From JBBRLA01 sp038231615 (lineage in GTDB: Bacteria > Myxococcota_A > Polyangia > Palsa-1104 > JAEUJZ01), in NCBI GenBank assembly GCA_038231615.1, contig JBBRLA010000503.1, positions 1 through 6,582 of the forward strand: DNA of 6,582 nucleotides, in the 5' to 3' direction. This document shows, in pieces, positions 1-5,397 of this stretch (within the stretch, counting starts at the first letter, position 1; each line of letters starts with the position of its first letter). A program made the position numbers and the translations under genes. The notes below the pieces were generated by a model. It saw nothing but the letters and a program-made list of their open reading frames with translations. It did not search any database and had not been told where the DNA came from.

Positions 1-1010
1 AGTACAAGCCGCAGGAGTTCGCCGCCGCCGCGCTGGGCGAGGACGGCCTGGTGTATGTGGGCTCGTCGTACAAGACGTTTTACGCCCTGCGGGCCCGCGA
101 TGGCAGCCAACTGTGGACGCGGACGCTGACCGGCGGGGTGGCCTCGGAGCCGCTGTATCTGGCGAAGGGACTGGCGGGGCCGACGGCGATGGTGGTGGTG
201 GGGGATGATGACGGGGCGCTGACGGCGCTGGACGCCAGGACCGGGGCGGTGCGCTGGACCTACCGGGTGCGCGGCTCGATCCGGGTGCAGCCGACGTTTG
301 CCGCGGGAATGCTTTATTTCACATCCGGCGAGGGGCGGCTTTACGCGGTGGATGCGAAGACCGGGGCCTGGAAGTGGCAGTACGAGCGGGAGGTGCCGGA
401 GAACTTCACCATCCGTGGCGGTTCCGGGGTTCTGGTGCAGGGCGGGCGGGCCTACGCGGGGTTCCCGGACGGGTACCTGGCGGCGCTCAACGCGGCGACG
501 GGCGAGGTGGTGTGGACGCGGCAGCTCTCGGGCGACGCCAGCCGGTTCACCGATGTGGACAGCACGCCGGTGCTGTGGAAGGACACGCTCTACGTCTCGT
601 CATACGCGACGGGGGTCTACGCGCTGGACGTGAAGGACGGGTCGACGCGGTGGCGCTACGACCTGGAAGGGGCGGGGCCGGTGGTGCTGGAGCCTGGGAC
701 GACGCCGGGGAGCGAGCGGGTCTACGTGACGGCGGCGCTTCTGGGGATTCACTGTCTGGATGGGCAGGGGCGGGTGCTCTGGCGACAGTCCCTGGGGCGG
801 GAAGGGGAGCTGACGGCGCCGACCCTGTGGGGTCCGTATCTGCTCTTCTCGGCGGCCTCGGGCGGGGTGTACCTGGTGCGGTCAAAGACCGGGGAGCTGC
901 TGCAATTCTTCGACCCGGGGCAGGGGGTGACGGGGAAAGTCGTGGCGCAGGGGCCGTGGGTGTTTTTCCTGGGGAACGGGGCGGCGTTCTTCGCGATGAC
1001 GACGGGGTAA
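1..1010 (+). CDS. PQQ-like beta-propeller repeat protein (BamB-like fold), 5' partial
   Basis: The reading frame is open from base 3, so the true start lies left of the window; 335 residues are visible before the TAA at 1008-1010. A GTG at base 51 sits inside a conserved blade strand and is not a credible start. About six or seven blades of the PQQ/quinoprotein-propeller type can be read. Each follows the pattern of a 'YVG/YAG' strand, then 'xYALDAxTGxxxW'. Examples are ALDARTGAVRW, AVDAKTGAWKW, ALNAATGEVVW and ALDVKDGSTRW; later blades are degenerate (CLDGQGRVLW, LVRSKTGELL). In this family the Trp and the Asp/Thr-Gly turns lock adjacent blades. Members include BamB, the outer-membrane assembly lipoprotein, and many periplasmic proteins of unknown role, as well as true PQQ dehydrogenases. 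No dehydrogenase-specific motif is seen, and any signal peptide or lipobox would lie outside the window. Function is therefore open: probably an exported scaffold or binding protein. Third codon positions favour G (GGG, GCG, CTG, GTG), unlike the C-ending codons of murB and the first half of the aldehyde dehydrogenase gene. Confidence 0.85.
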   Translation, partial: YKPQEFAAAALGEDGLVYVGSSYKTFYALRARDGSQLWTRTLTGGVASEPLYLAKGLAGPTAMVVVGDDDGALTALDARTGAVRWTYRVRGSIRVQPTFAAGMLYFTSGEGRLYAVDAKTGAWKWQYEREVPENFTIRGGSGVLVQGGRAYAGFPDGYLAALNAATGEVVWTRQLSGDASRFTDVDSTPVLWKDTLYVSSYATGVYALDVKDGSTRWRYDLEGAGPVVLEPGTTPGSERVYVTAALLGIHCLDGQGRVLWRQSLGREGELTAPTLWGPYLLFSAASGGVYLVRSKTGELLQFFDPGQGVTGKVVAQGPWVFFLGNGAAFFAMTTG

Positions 1011-1050
1011 GGGGGGTTTGGGGGCAAATGGGCGGGCCCGGGGCGTTTTT
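1004..1050 (+). other. G-tract cluster (possible G-quadruplex) plus T5 at the 3' end of the propeller gene
   Basis: Six G-runs lie close together on the + strand: 1004-1007 (4), 1011-1016 (6), 1020-1024 (5), 1030-1032 (3), 1034-1036 (3) and 1040-1043 (4). The loops between them are 1 to 5 bases. This satisfies the usual G3+N1-7 quadruplex pattern several times over. The first run is just 5' of the TAA stop, and a T5 tract (1046-1050) follows two bases after the last run. A conventional terminator hairpin cannot be drawn here: the CGGGCCCG palindrome at 1033-1040 leaves no loop. The RNA could fold as a quadruplex at the 3' end of the message, possibly helping termination or protecting the end. 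That is inference; the G-runs are seen. Confidence 0.5.
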
Positions 1051-1130
1051 CGTGGGTTGACATCGTTTTCGGGAGACTCACCTTTGGTTGGGCGACCCAT
1101 GGTCGGTCGCTGATGAGGTGGAGGATTTCA

Positions 1131-1574
1131 ATGATGCGCATCCATGGCTCGATGGTTCGGAGATTGACGGTTTCGGCGCTCTTCCTTTTCTGCGTGCCGG
1201 CGTTGGCCGACGAGGTCAAGAAGGAGACCACGGTCAAGGAGACCAAGGTCCGCACCAGCGATACGCCAGCCGACTCGGCTGATCGGGCGGCGGACAACAC
1301 CGGCAAGAACCGGGAGCACCGGCCCACTGCCGACCAGCAGAAGAACAACCGCTCGGACTTGGAGACGACCCGGCAGATCCGGCGGGCGCTGGTGACGGAC
1401 AAGTCGCTCTCAGTATACGCGCACAACGTCAAGATCATCGCCCAGAACGGCACCATCACCCTGAAGGGGCCGGTGCGGACCGAGGATGAGAAACGCATCG
1501 TTGAGAAGAAAGCGGCCGAGGTGGCCGGCGAGGCGAACATCAGAAGCGAGATCGAGATCGCCCCCAAAAAGTGA
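1131..1574 (+). CDS. Exported BON-domain protein
   Basis: This is a 147-residue protein. I chose the ATG at 1131 because GGAGG at 1120-1124 sits six bases upstream; an in-frame ATG at 1113 lies before that site and has no Shine-Dalgarno sequence. Residues 1-26 form a signal peptide with a basic start (MVRRL), a hydrophobic core (TVSALFLFCVP) and a type I cleavage site after ALA, before DEVKK. Residues 27-75 are a charged, probably disordered linker rich in Lys, Glu, Thr and Asp. Residues 77-143 form one BON domain: helix TTRQIRRALVTD, strand SVYAHNVKII, the signature NGTITLKGPVRTEDEK, helix RIVEKKAAEVAG, and final strand IRSEIEIA. BON domains are alpha/beta modules found in OsmY- and Kbp-like proteins of the envelope and stress response; many bind phospholipid surfaces. 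The mature product is probably periplasmic. It lies 88 bp before a glycine-zipper stress-type gene on the same strand, so the two may be expressed together. The exact ligand cannot be told. Confidence 0.85.
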   Translation: MMRIHGSMVRRLTVSALFLFCVPALADEVKKETTVKETKVRTSDTPADSADRAADNTGKNREHRPTADQQKNNRSDLETTRQIRRALVTDKSLSVYAHNVKIIAQNGTITLKGPVRTEDEKRIVEKKAAEVAGEANIRSEIEIAPKK

Positions 1575-1624
1575 TAACCGGCCAGCTTGGCTGATAAAAG
1601 TGGGGGCATGAGAAAACGGACTGG

Positions 1625-1642
1625 GGTTTGAAGCTTTAAACC
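1625..1642 (+). promoter_or_regulatory. 18-bp near-palindrome upstream of the glycine-zipper gene
   Basis: The sequence GGTTTGAAGCTTTAAACC matches its reverse complement at 16 of 18 positions and is centred on AGCT. It lies 20 bases before the ATG at 1663, just 5' of the purine-rich ribosome binding region (AGAAGGGATGGAAG). It could be a repressor operator between the BON gene and the next gene. In RNA it could be a small hairpin: GGUUUG pairing with UUAAACC through one G-U pair, with a six-base loop. No recognisable -10/-35 pair was found beside it. The symmetry is seen; the role is inferred. Confidence 0.35.
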
Positions 1643-1662
1643 AGAGAAGGGATGGAAGTGAC

Positions 1663-2235
1663 ATGTCGGGCAAAAATACCGCGATTTTCGGCATCTACCG
1701 TGACCGGACGAGCGTCGAGCGCGCTGTCGATGCGCTGAAACTGGAAGGATTCCGCGGGGAAGACATCTCGGTGCTCTTCCCGCACAATGAAGGCAACAAA
1801 GAGTTCGCCGTGTCCAAGGAGACCAAGGCCCCTGAAGGGGCGGCCACCGGGGCAGGGGCTGGCGCAGTGGTCGGCGGGACTCTGGGCTGGCTGGCGGGCA
1901 TCGGCCTTCTGGCAATCCCGGGGCTGGGGCCCTTCATCGCCGCGGGCCCGATCATGGCGCTCCTGGCAGGGGCCGGCGTGGGCGGGGCGGTGGGCGGCAT
2001 CTCTGGGGCGCTGATCGGGATGGGTATCCCGGAATTCGAGGCCAAGCGCTATGAGGGGATGATCAAGGAAGGCGGCATCCTGCTCTCGGTGCACTCCGAC
2101 AATTCGGACTGGACCAAGCGCGCCAAGGACCTGCTGGAGCGCACCGGCGCCAAGGATGTCTCCTCCACCGGCGAGGCCAAGGCGGACTTTGCCAAGACGG
2201 ATCGCCCGATCCCGGTAGCCAAGCCCACGTACTGA
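1663..2235 (+). CDS. Glycine-zipper membrane protein, DUF3341/ActD-like or YflT-like stress protein
   Basis: This is a 190-residue protein with an ATG start; GGAAG at 1654-1658 gives a ribosome binding site at close range. Residues 6-40 (AIFGIYRDRTSVERAVDALK, then EGFRGEDISVLFP) look like the strand-helix-strand half of a ferredoxin-like fold, as at the start of YflT/general-stress-17M proteins. Residues 57-122 are a long Gly/Ala-rich hydrophobic block (TGAGAGAVVGGTLGWLAGIG, LAIPGLGPFIAAGPIMALLA, GAGVGGAVGGISGALIGMG) that can form two or three membrane-inserted helices packed as a glycine zipper. Residues 123-170 complete the soluble part: IPEFEAKRYEG, GGILLSVHSDNSDWTKRAKD, and LLERTGAKDVSSTGEA. 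From memory, similar proteins are often labelled DUF3341 or ActD-like, but here there are no alternative-complex-III partner genes. A role in electron transport is therefore unlikely; a membrane stress protein fits better beside the BON gene. The TGA stop falls inside the left arm of an inverted repeat. The family label is moderately sure, the function is not. Confidence 0.75.
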   Translation: MSGKNTAIFGIYRDRTSVERAVDALKLEGFRGEDISVLFPHNEGNKEFAVSKETKAPEGAATGAGAGAVVGGTLGWLAGIGLLAIPGLGPFIAAGPIMALLAGAGVGGAVGGISGALIGMGIPEFEAKRYEGMIKEGGILLSVHSDNSDWTKRAKDLLERTGAKDVSSTGEAKADFAKTDRPIPVAKPTY

Positions 2236-2341
2236 AGAGGTGTAGATTAATTGCCTCAAGGGGGGCGTTTCTCGGAAAATTCCTCAATGATTTCAATGCA
2301 AGCGTTTTCACGGCGCCAATTAATCGACACCTTTTGAGTAC
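2229..2341 (+). repeat. 113-bp imperfect inverted-repeat element (MITE-like or long intergenic stem-loop)
   Basis: The arms at 2229-2253 and 2317-2341 are reverse complements at 22 of 25 positions. The core of the left arm is AGGTGTAGATTAATTG (2238-2253), matched by CAATTAATCGACACCT (2317-2332) with one mismatch. The 63-base centre has little coding potential and carries two near-identical segments, GCGTTTCTCGG (2265-2275) and GCGTTTTCACGG (2302-2313 region). The arms are clearly AT-richer than the surrounding genes. GTACT occurs directly repeated at both ends (2229-2233 and 2338-2342), which could be a target-site duplication; GTAC is itself palindromic, so this is ambiguous. The left end covers the last codon and stop codon of the glycine-zipper gene. 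The element encodes no protein. A non-autonomous mobile element or a very stable 3' RNA stem are the two main readings. Confidence 0.5.
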
Positions 2342-2380
2342 TTCTGGCGAAGCATTGGTGCTCAATCGGCGAAGTAGAGG

Positions 2381-2418
2381 GGCAGGGTCTCTGCGCCGAC
2401 ACATACCTTCACCCTGCC
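2381..2418 (+). promoter_or_regulatory. Hairpin in the murB upstream region
   Basis: GGCAGGGT (2381-2388) is the exact reverse complement of ACCCTGCC (2411-2418), giving an 8-bp stem that two G-U pairs can lengthen, with a 22-base loop. It lies between the inverted-repeat element and murB, 45 bases before the preferred GTG start. There is no T-run after it, so it is not a standard terminator. A role in the murB leader is possible but unproven; the loop is long for a stable hairpin. Confidence 0.25.
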
Positions 2419-2463
2419 TTGAGTAGGGCGCCAACCGGTTCTTTCGGCTATCCTGCTAGGGCC

Positions 2464-3627
2464 GTGCCGCCCAACGACTCAACCCTGCCCTTGCATCTGG
2501 AACAAAATGTTCCCCTGGCGCCCCTATGCACCCTGGAACTGGGCGGCCCGGCCCGCTATCTGCTTCATGCTACAGATGAAGAAATGGTGGTCGCCAGCTT
2601 GCGTTGGGCAGCGCAGGCGGGCTTGCCGGTGGCCATCCTTGGCGGCGGCTCCAACTTGGTCATCTCCGATCAAGGCTTCTCCGGCCTGGTGATCCGCATG
2701 GCCCTGCGCGGCACCTCCTTCAAGCAAGAAGGGGAACAGGGCAACCCCCGACATCGCGTGCTGGTGACGGCACAGGCAGGCGAGCCCTGGGACGAGCTGG
2801 TCGCCAAAAGCGTGGCCTCCGACCTGGCCGGACTGGAGTGCCTCTCGGGCATCCCCGGCCTCTGCGGTGCCACCCCGATCCAGAACGTCGGCGCCTATGG
2901 GCAGGACGTGTCGGAGACCCTCCGCAGCGTGCGCATCCTCGACCAGCGGGACCTTGTGGTGCGCGACCTGTCCCCGGAAGAATGCGCCTTCGGCTACCGC
3001 GACAGCACCTTCAAGCACCCCCCCTCCCGCCACGTGGTCCTCTCGGTGACTTTTGCCCTTGTGCCCGGCGGGGCCCCGGCGCTGCGCTACCCGGAGCTTC
3101 TGCGCGCGCTGCCGCCGCCCGGCAATATCCCCCCCTCCCTGGGTCTGGTGCGCGACACGGTGATCGCCCTGCGCCGACGCAAATCGATGGTCATCGACTG
3201 CGAAAACATGAACGACGAGAACCGACGCAGTGTCGGCTCTTTCTTCATGAACCCGGTGTTGCCGGCAGCGCTGGCACAGGCCGCCGTAAAACGGGCCATC
3301 GAGTCGGGCGCCGCGGCCACTCCGGCCGAAGTACCGCAGTGGCCGGCAGCGGACGGCAAAATCAAGCTGGCGGCGGGCTGGCTGATCGAGCGGGCCGGCG
3401 TGCGCAAGGGCGAGCGGTTGGGACCGGTGGGCGTCTCCTCGCGGCACGCCCTTTGCCTGGTACACCATGGCGGCGGCACCACGACACAGCTTTTGACACT
3501 GGCCCGCCGTGTACGCGACGCCGTGCACGGGCGCTTCGGCGTGACGCTTCAGCCTGAGCCGGTGTTCTGGGGACTCCACGATGGCCTCGACTCGACCGAT
3601 ATATTTGTCTCGCCCCGCGGTCGGTGA
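2464..3627 (+). CDS. murB: UDP-N-acetylenolpyruvoylglucosamine reductase (MurB, type I)
   Basis: MurB is the cytoplasmic FAD enzyme that uses NADPH to reduce UDP-GlcNAc-enolpyruvate to UDP-MurNAc, the second committed step of peptidoglycan precursor synthesis. The product is 387 residues from the GTG at 2464. The FAD-binding (PCMH-type) region includes GGPARY (27-32), ILGGGSNLVISD (58-69) and LSGIPGLCGATPIQNVGAYG (127-146). The active-site set is complete: GYRDSTFK with Arg179, GSFFMNP with the proton-donor Ser259 and Asn263, and QPEPVFWG with Glu365 near the C terminus. The Tyr-containing loop and the C-terminal LAAGWLIERAG block mark type I, as in E. coli. The RRRKSMVID segment is the variant seen in many non-enteric type I enzymes. 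The frame is open further left to a TTG at 2419, but homology begins near LHLEQNVPLAP, so the GTG is preferred; neither start has a good Shine-Dalgarno sequence, so the start is uncertain. The gene stands alone, away from any murC/ftsQ neighbours. Confidence 0.95.
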   Translation: MPPNDSTLPLHLEQNVPLAPLCTLELGGPARYLLHATDEEMVVASLRWAAQAGLPVAILGGGSNLVISDQGFSGLVIRMALRGTSFKQEGEQGNPRHRVLVTAQAGEPWDELVAKSVASDLAGLECLSGIPGLCGATPIQNVGAYGQDVSETLRSVRILDQRDLVVRDLSPEECAFGYRDSTFKHPPSRHVVLSVTFALVPGGAPALRYPELLRALPPPGNIPPSLGLVRDTVIALRRRKSMVIDCENMNDENRRSVGSFFMNPVLPAALAQAAVKRAIESGAAATPAEVPQWPAADGKIKLAAGWLIERAGVRKGERLGPVGVSSRHALCLVHHGGGTTTQLLTLARRVRDAVHGRFGVTLQPEPVFWGLHDGLDSTDIFVSPRGR

Positions 3628-3717
3628 TGTGCTTCCATATCGGCGCAGGCCGGGGCGCAAAAGTCCCGGTCATTTCCATGGACCTTTGGCCCGCACCGCG
3701 CGCAAAGGAGACGTCTC

Positions 3718-5229
3718 ATGACCCTGGCTAAAACCGACACCCCTCCCTCCATCAGCCCCAACGTCAGCCTCTTCCTGTCGCAGTCGCGCAAGATGCTGAT
3801 CAACGGCCAGTGGGTCCCCTCCGCCTCGGGCAAGACCTTCCCGGTGTACAACCCCGCCACCGGCGACGTCATGGCCCAGGTCGCCGAGGGCGACAAGGAG
3901 GACATCGACCGCGCCGTCGCCGCCGCCCGCACCGCCTTCGACAGCGGCCCGTGGAGCAAGTTCAGCCCCTCGGAGCGCGGCAAGTGCATGTGGCGCCTGG
4001 CCGACCTGCTCGAGAAGCACAGCCAGGAGTTCGCCGAACTGGAGACGCTGGACAACGGCAAGCCCCTCACCATCTCTCGCGCCGCCGACGTGCCCCTGGC
4101 GGTCGACATGTTCCGCTACATGGCCGGCTGGGCCACCAAGATCGAGGGCAACACCATCAGCCTCTCGGTGCCCTACACCCCCGGGGCCCGCTACCACGCC
4201 TATACTCTGCGCGAGCCGGTCGGCGTCGTCGGCCAGATCATCCCGTGGAACTTCCCGCTGCTGATGGCCGCGTGGAAGCTGGGGCCGGCGCTGGCCACCG
4301 GCTGCACCGTGGTACTGAAGCCCGCCGAGCAGACCCCGCTGACCGCCCTGCGCCTGGGCGAACTCATCGCCGAGGCCGGCTTTCCGTCGGGGGTGGTCAA
4401 CATCGTGCCCGGCTACGGCGAGACCGCCGGGGCCGCCCTGGCCGCCCACCCGCACGTGGACAAGGTGGCCTTCACCGGATCCACGGAGGTCGGCAAGCTG
4501 ATCTTGCAGGCCGCCGCCGGGAACCTCAAAAAGGTATCGCTGGAGCTGGGTGGAAAGTCGCCCAACGTCATCATGGCCGACGCGGACCTGGACCTGGCCA
4601 TCCCGGGCGCGGCCAGCGCCATCTTCTTCAACCAGGGGCAGGTGTGTTGCGCCGGTTCGCGGCTCTTCGTAGAGAAGAAGGTCTACGACAAGGTCGTCGA
4701 GGGCGTGGCCCAGGTGGCCAAGGGCATCAAGGTCGGGCACGGCCTGGATCCCGCCACCCAGATGGGCCCGCTGGTCTCGGAGGAGCAGTTCCACCGGGTG
4801 GCCGGCTACCTGAAGCTGGGCGCCGACGAGGGGGCCAAGACGATGGCCGGCGGCCACAAGATCGAGGGCGGCGGTTACTTCGTGCAGCCGACGGTGTTGG
4901 TGGATACCAAGGACACCATGCGGGTGGTCAAAGAGGAGATCTTTGGGCCCGTGGTGACGGTGATGCCCTTCGAGGAGCTGGGCGAACTAGTGCCCAGGGC
5001 CAACGACACCATCTACGGCCTGGCTGCGGGCGTGTGGACCCGGGACGTGGGCAAGGCGCACCAGGTGGCGGCGGCGATCAAGGCCGGTACCGTGTGGGTC
5101 AACTGCTTCAACATCTTCGACGCGGCGCTGCCCTTCGGCGGCTTCCGGCAGTCGGGCTGGGGCCGGGAGATGGGCCACGAGGCCCTGGAGATGTACACCG
5201 AGGTCAAGTCGGTCTGTGTCAGAATCTGA
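3718..5229 (+). CDS. NAD-dependent aldehyde dehydrogenase (ALDH1/2-like)
   Basis: This 503-residue cytoplasmic enzyme oxidises an aldehyde to its carboxylic acid with NAD+. The ATG at 3718 follows AAAGGAG (3704-3710) by seven bases. The family architecture is complete and of normal length. The NAD-binding half has IIPWNFPLLMAAWKLGPALA with Asn178, KPAEQTPL with Lys201 and Glu204 (the acidic residue that favours NAD+ over NADP+), and FTGSTEVGK (252-260). The catalytic half has LELGGKSPN with the general base Glu276, FFNQGQVCCAGSR with the nucleophile Cys310, and EEIFGPV with Glu407. The C terminus holds PFGGFRQSGWGREMG (472-486) and the oligomerisation strand ending EVKSVCVRI. The GQVCCAGSR loop resembles the mitochondrial/cytosolic ALDH1/2 group, which covers acetaldehyde, retinal, betaine-aldehyde and aromatic aldehydes, so the substrate cannot be assigned. 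No alcohol dehydrogenase or transporter lies beside it. A 90-bp gap separates it from murB, and a G+C-rich dyad follows 43 bases after the stop, suggesting a monocistronic unit. Confidence 0.96.
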   Translation: MTLAKTDTPPSISPNVSLFLSQSRKMLINGQWVPSASGKTFPVYNPATGDVMAQVAEGDKEDIDRAVAAARTAFDSGPWSKFSPSERGKCMWRLADLLEKHSQEFAELETLDNGKPLTISRAADVPLAVDMFRYMAGWATKIEGNTISLSVPYTPGARYHAYTLREPVGVVGQIIPWNFPLLMAAWKLGPALATGCTVVLKPAEQTPLTALRLGELIAEAGFPSGVVNIVPGYGETAGAALAAHPHVDKVAFTGSTEVGKLILQAAAGNLKKVSLELGGKSPNVIMADADLDLAIPGAASAIFFNQGQVCCAGSRLFVEKKVYDKVVEGVAQVAKGIKVGHGLDPATQMGPLVSEEQFHRVAGYLKLGADEGAKTMAGGHKIEGGGYFVQPTVLVDTKDTMRVVKEEIFGPVVTVMPFEELGELVPRANDTIYGLAAGVWTRDVGKAHQVAAAIKAGTVWVNCFNIFDAALPFGGFRQSGWGREMGHEALEMYTEVKSVCVRI

Positions 5230-5241
5230 CGACCTGACGAC
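5226..5241 (+). repeat. Tandem 8-bp duplication over the aldehyde dehydrogenase stop codon
   Basis: CTGACGAC occurs twice head to tail (5226-5233 and 5234-5241). The first copy contains the TGA stop (5227-5229). Two copies of 8 bp could be a slippage duplication or chance; it does not change the protein. Confidence 0.5.
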
Positions 5242-5272
5242 TGGCCGAACTTGACCGGTGGATGGACGAAAA

Positions 5273-5292
5273 CGGCCGGGGCCCCCCGGCCG
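5273..5292 (+). terminator. G+C-rich dyad after the aldehyde dehydrogenase gene (terminator-like, no T-run)
   Basis: CGGCCGGGG (5273-5281) and CCCCGGCCG (5284-5292) are perfect reverse complements with only CC between them. In RNA the inner pairs must open, leaving about seven G-C pairs around a six-base loop, which is still very stable. It begins 43 bases after the stop codon. What follows is GCTTCCTG, not a T-tract, so this is either a weak intrinsic terminator typical of GC-rich genomes, a 3'-end-protecting stem, or a pause site. AAAA lies just before it, so on the opposite strand it would be followed by T4. Confidence 0.45.
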
Positions 5293-5324
5293 GCTTCCTG
5301 ACCTGGTGAGGAATATCAAGGACT

Positions 5325-5339
5325 TGCATCACGAATGCA
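5325..5339 (+). promoter_or_regulatory. Small upstream hairpin in the kinase leader
   Basis: TGCAT (5325-5329) pairs with ATGCA (5335-5339) around the loop CACGA. An in-frame ATG (5335-5337) for the kinase lies in the right arm. If that ATG were used, the hairpin would cover it; no suitably spaced Shine-Dalgarno sequence precedes it. On its own a 5-bp stem is weak evidence, but it is followed 12 bases later by a much longer hairpin. Confidence 0.25.
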
Positions 5340-5351
5340 GGACGGCTGGCT

Positions 5352-5387
5352 GTGGTCGGGCCTTTGCAACAGGCAAAGGTTTACCAC
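5352..5387 (+). promoter_or_regulatory. Long hairpin abutting the kinase ribosome binding site
   Basis: GTGGT (5352-5356) pairs with ACCAC (5383-5387). After a bulged C, GGG (5358-5360) makes three G-U pairs with TTT (5380-5382). Then CCTTTGC (5361-5367) pairs perfectly with GCAAAGG (5373-5379) around the loop AACAG. In total this is a 15-bp stem with one bulge. It ends on the base directly before GGAGG (5388-5392), the ribosome binding site of the kinase. Such a position suggests a cis-acting leader that affects ribosome access or message stability. No known riboswitch class is recognised. The pairing is seen; the regulation is inferred. Confidence 0.45.
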
Positions 5388-5392
5388 GGAGG
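5388..5392 (+). promoter_or_regulatory. Shine-Dalgarno site that decides the TTG start of the kinase
   Basis: GGAGG lies five bases before the TTG at 5398. This is the only strong site in front of the kinase frame, and it is the reason for preferring TTG over the more upstream in-frame ATG at 5335. Confidence 0.6.
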
Positions 5393-5397
5393 ATGCT

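Noticed and set aside
1057..1062. TTGACA, a perfect sigma-70 type -35 hexamer upstream of the BON gene
   Set aside because: At 16-18 bases downstream (about 1079-1086) the sequence is CACCTTTG, with no -10-like box, so I do not call a promoter.
1150..1210. Possible lipobox Cys in the BON signal peptide (FLFC)
   Set aside because: The residue before Cys is Phe rather than Ala, Gly or Ser, and a clean type I site (ALA before DEV) follows.
1235..1828. Exact 14-base repeat CAAGGAGACCAAGG in the BON gene (1235-1248) and in the glycine-zipper gene (1815-1828)
   Set aside because: Both copies encode KETK in the same frame with common codons; two copies of 14 bases in coding sequence are weak evidence of anything beyond shared charged linkers.
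749..1915. 388-residue open frame on the - strand across the propeller end, BON and glycine-zipper genes
   Set aside because: It crosses three separate + strand genes and their intergenic gaps, with no domain and no ribosome binding site noted.
2334..2425. TTGAGTA repeated at 2334-2340 and 2419-2425, and GGCGAAG repeated at 2346-2352 and 2368-2374
   Set aside because: Seven-base repeats at this distance are expected by chance and show no regular array.
2524..3660. 378-residue open frame on the - strand opposite murB
   Set aside because: It overlaps nearly all of a confidently identified murB, and its translation shows no recognisable motif.
3650..3669. CCGGG/CCCGG hairpin between murB and the aldehyde dehydrogenase
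   Set aside because: The stem is only 5 bp with a 10-base loop and no T-run; too weak to call a terminator. The rest of the 90-bp gap shows only the AAAGGAG site.
3670..4857. 395-residue open frame on the - strand opposite the aldehyde dehydrogenase
   Set aside because: It is a mirror of a GC-rich, fully recognised gene. Its translation is low-complexity in Gly, Ala, His and Arg, with no domain.
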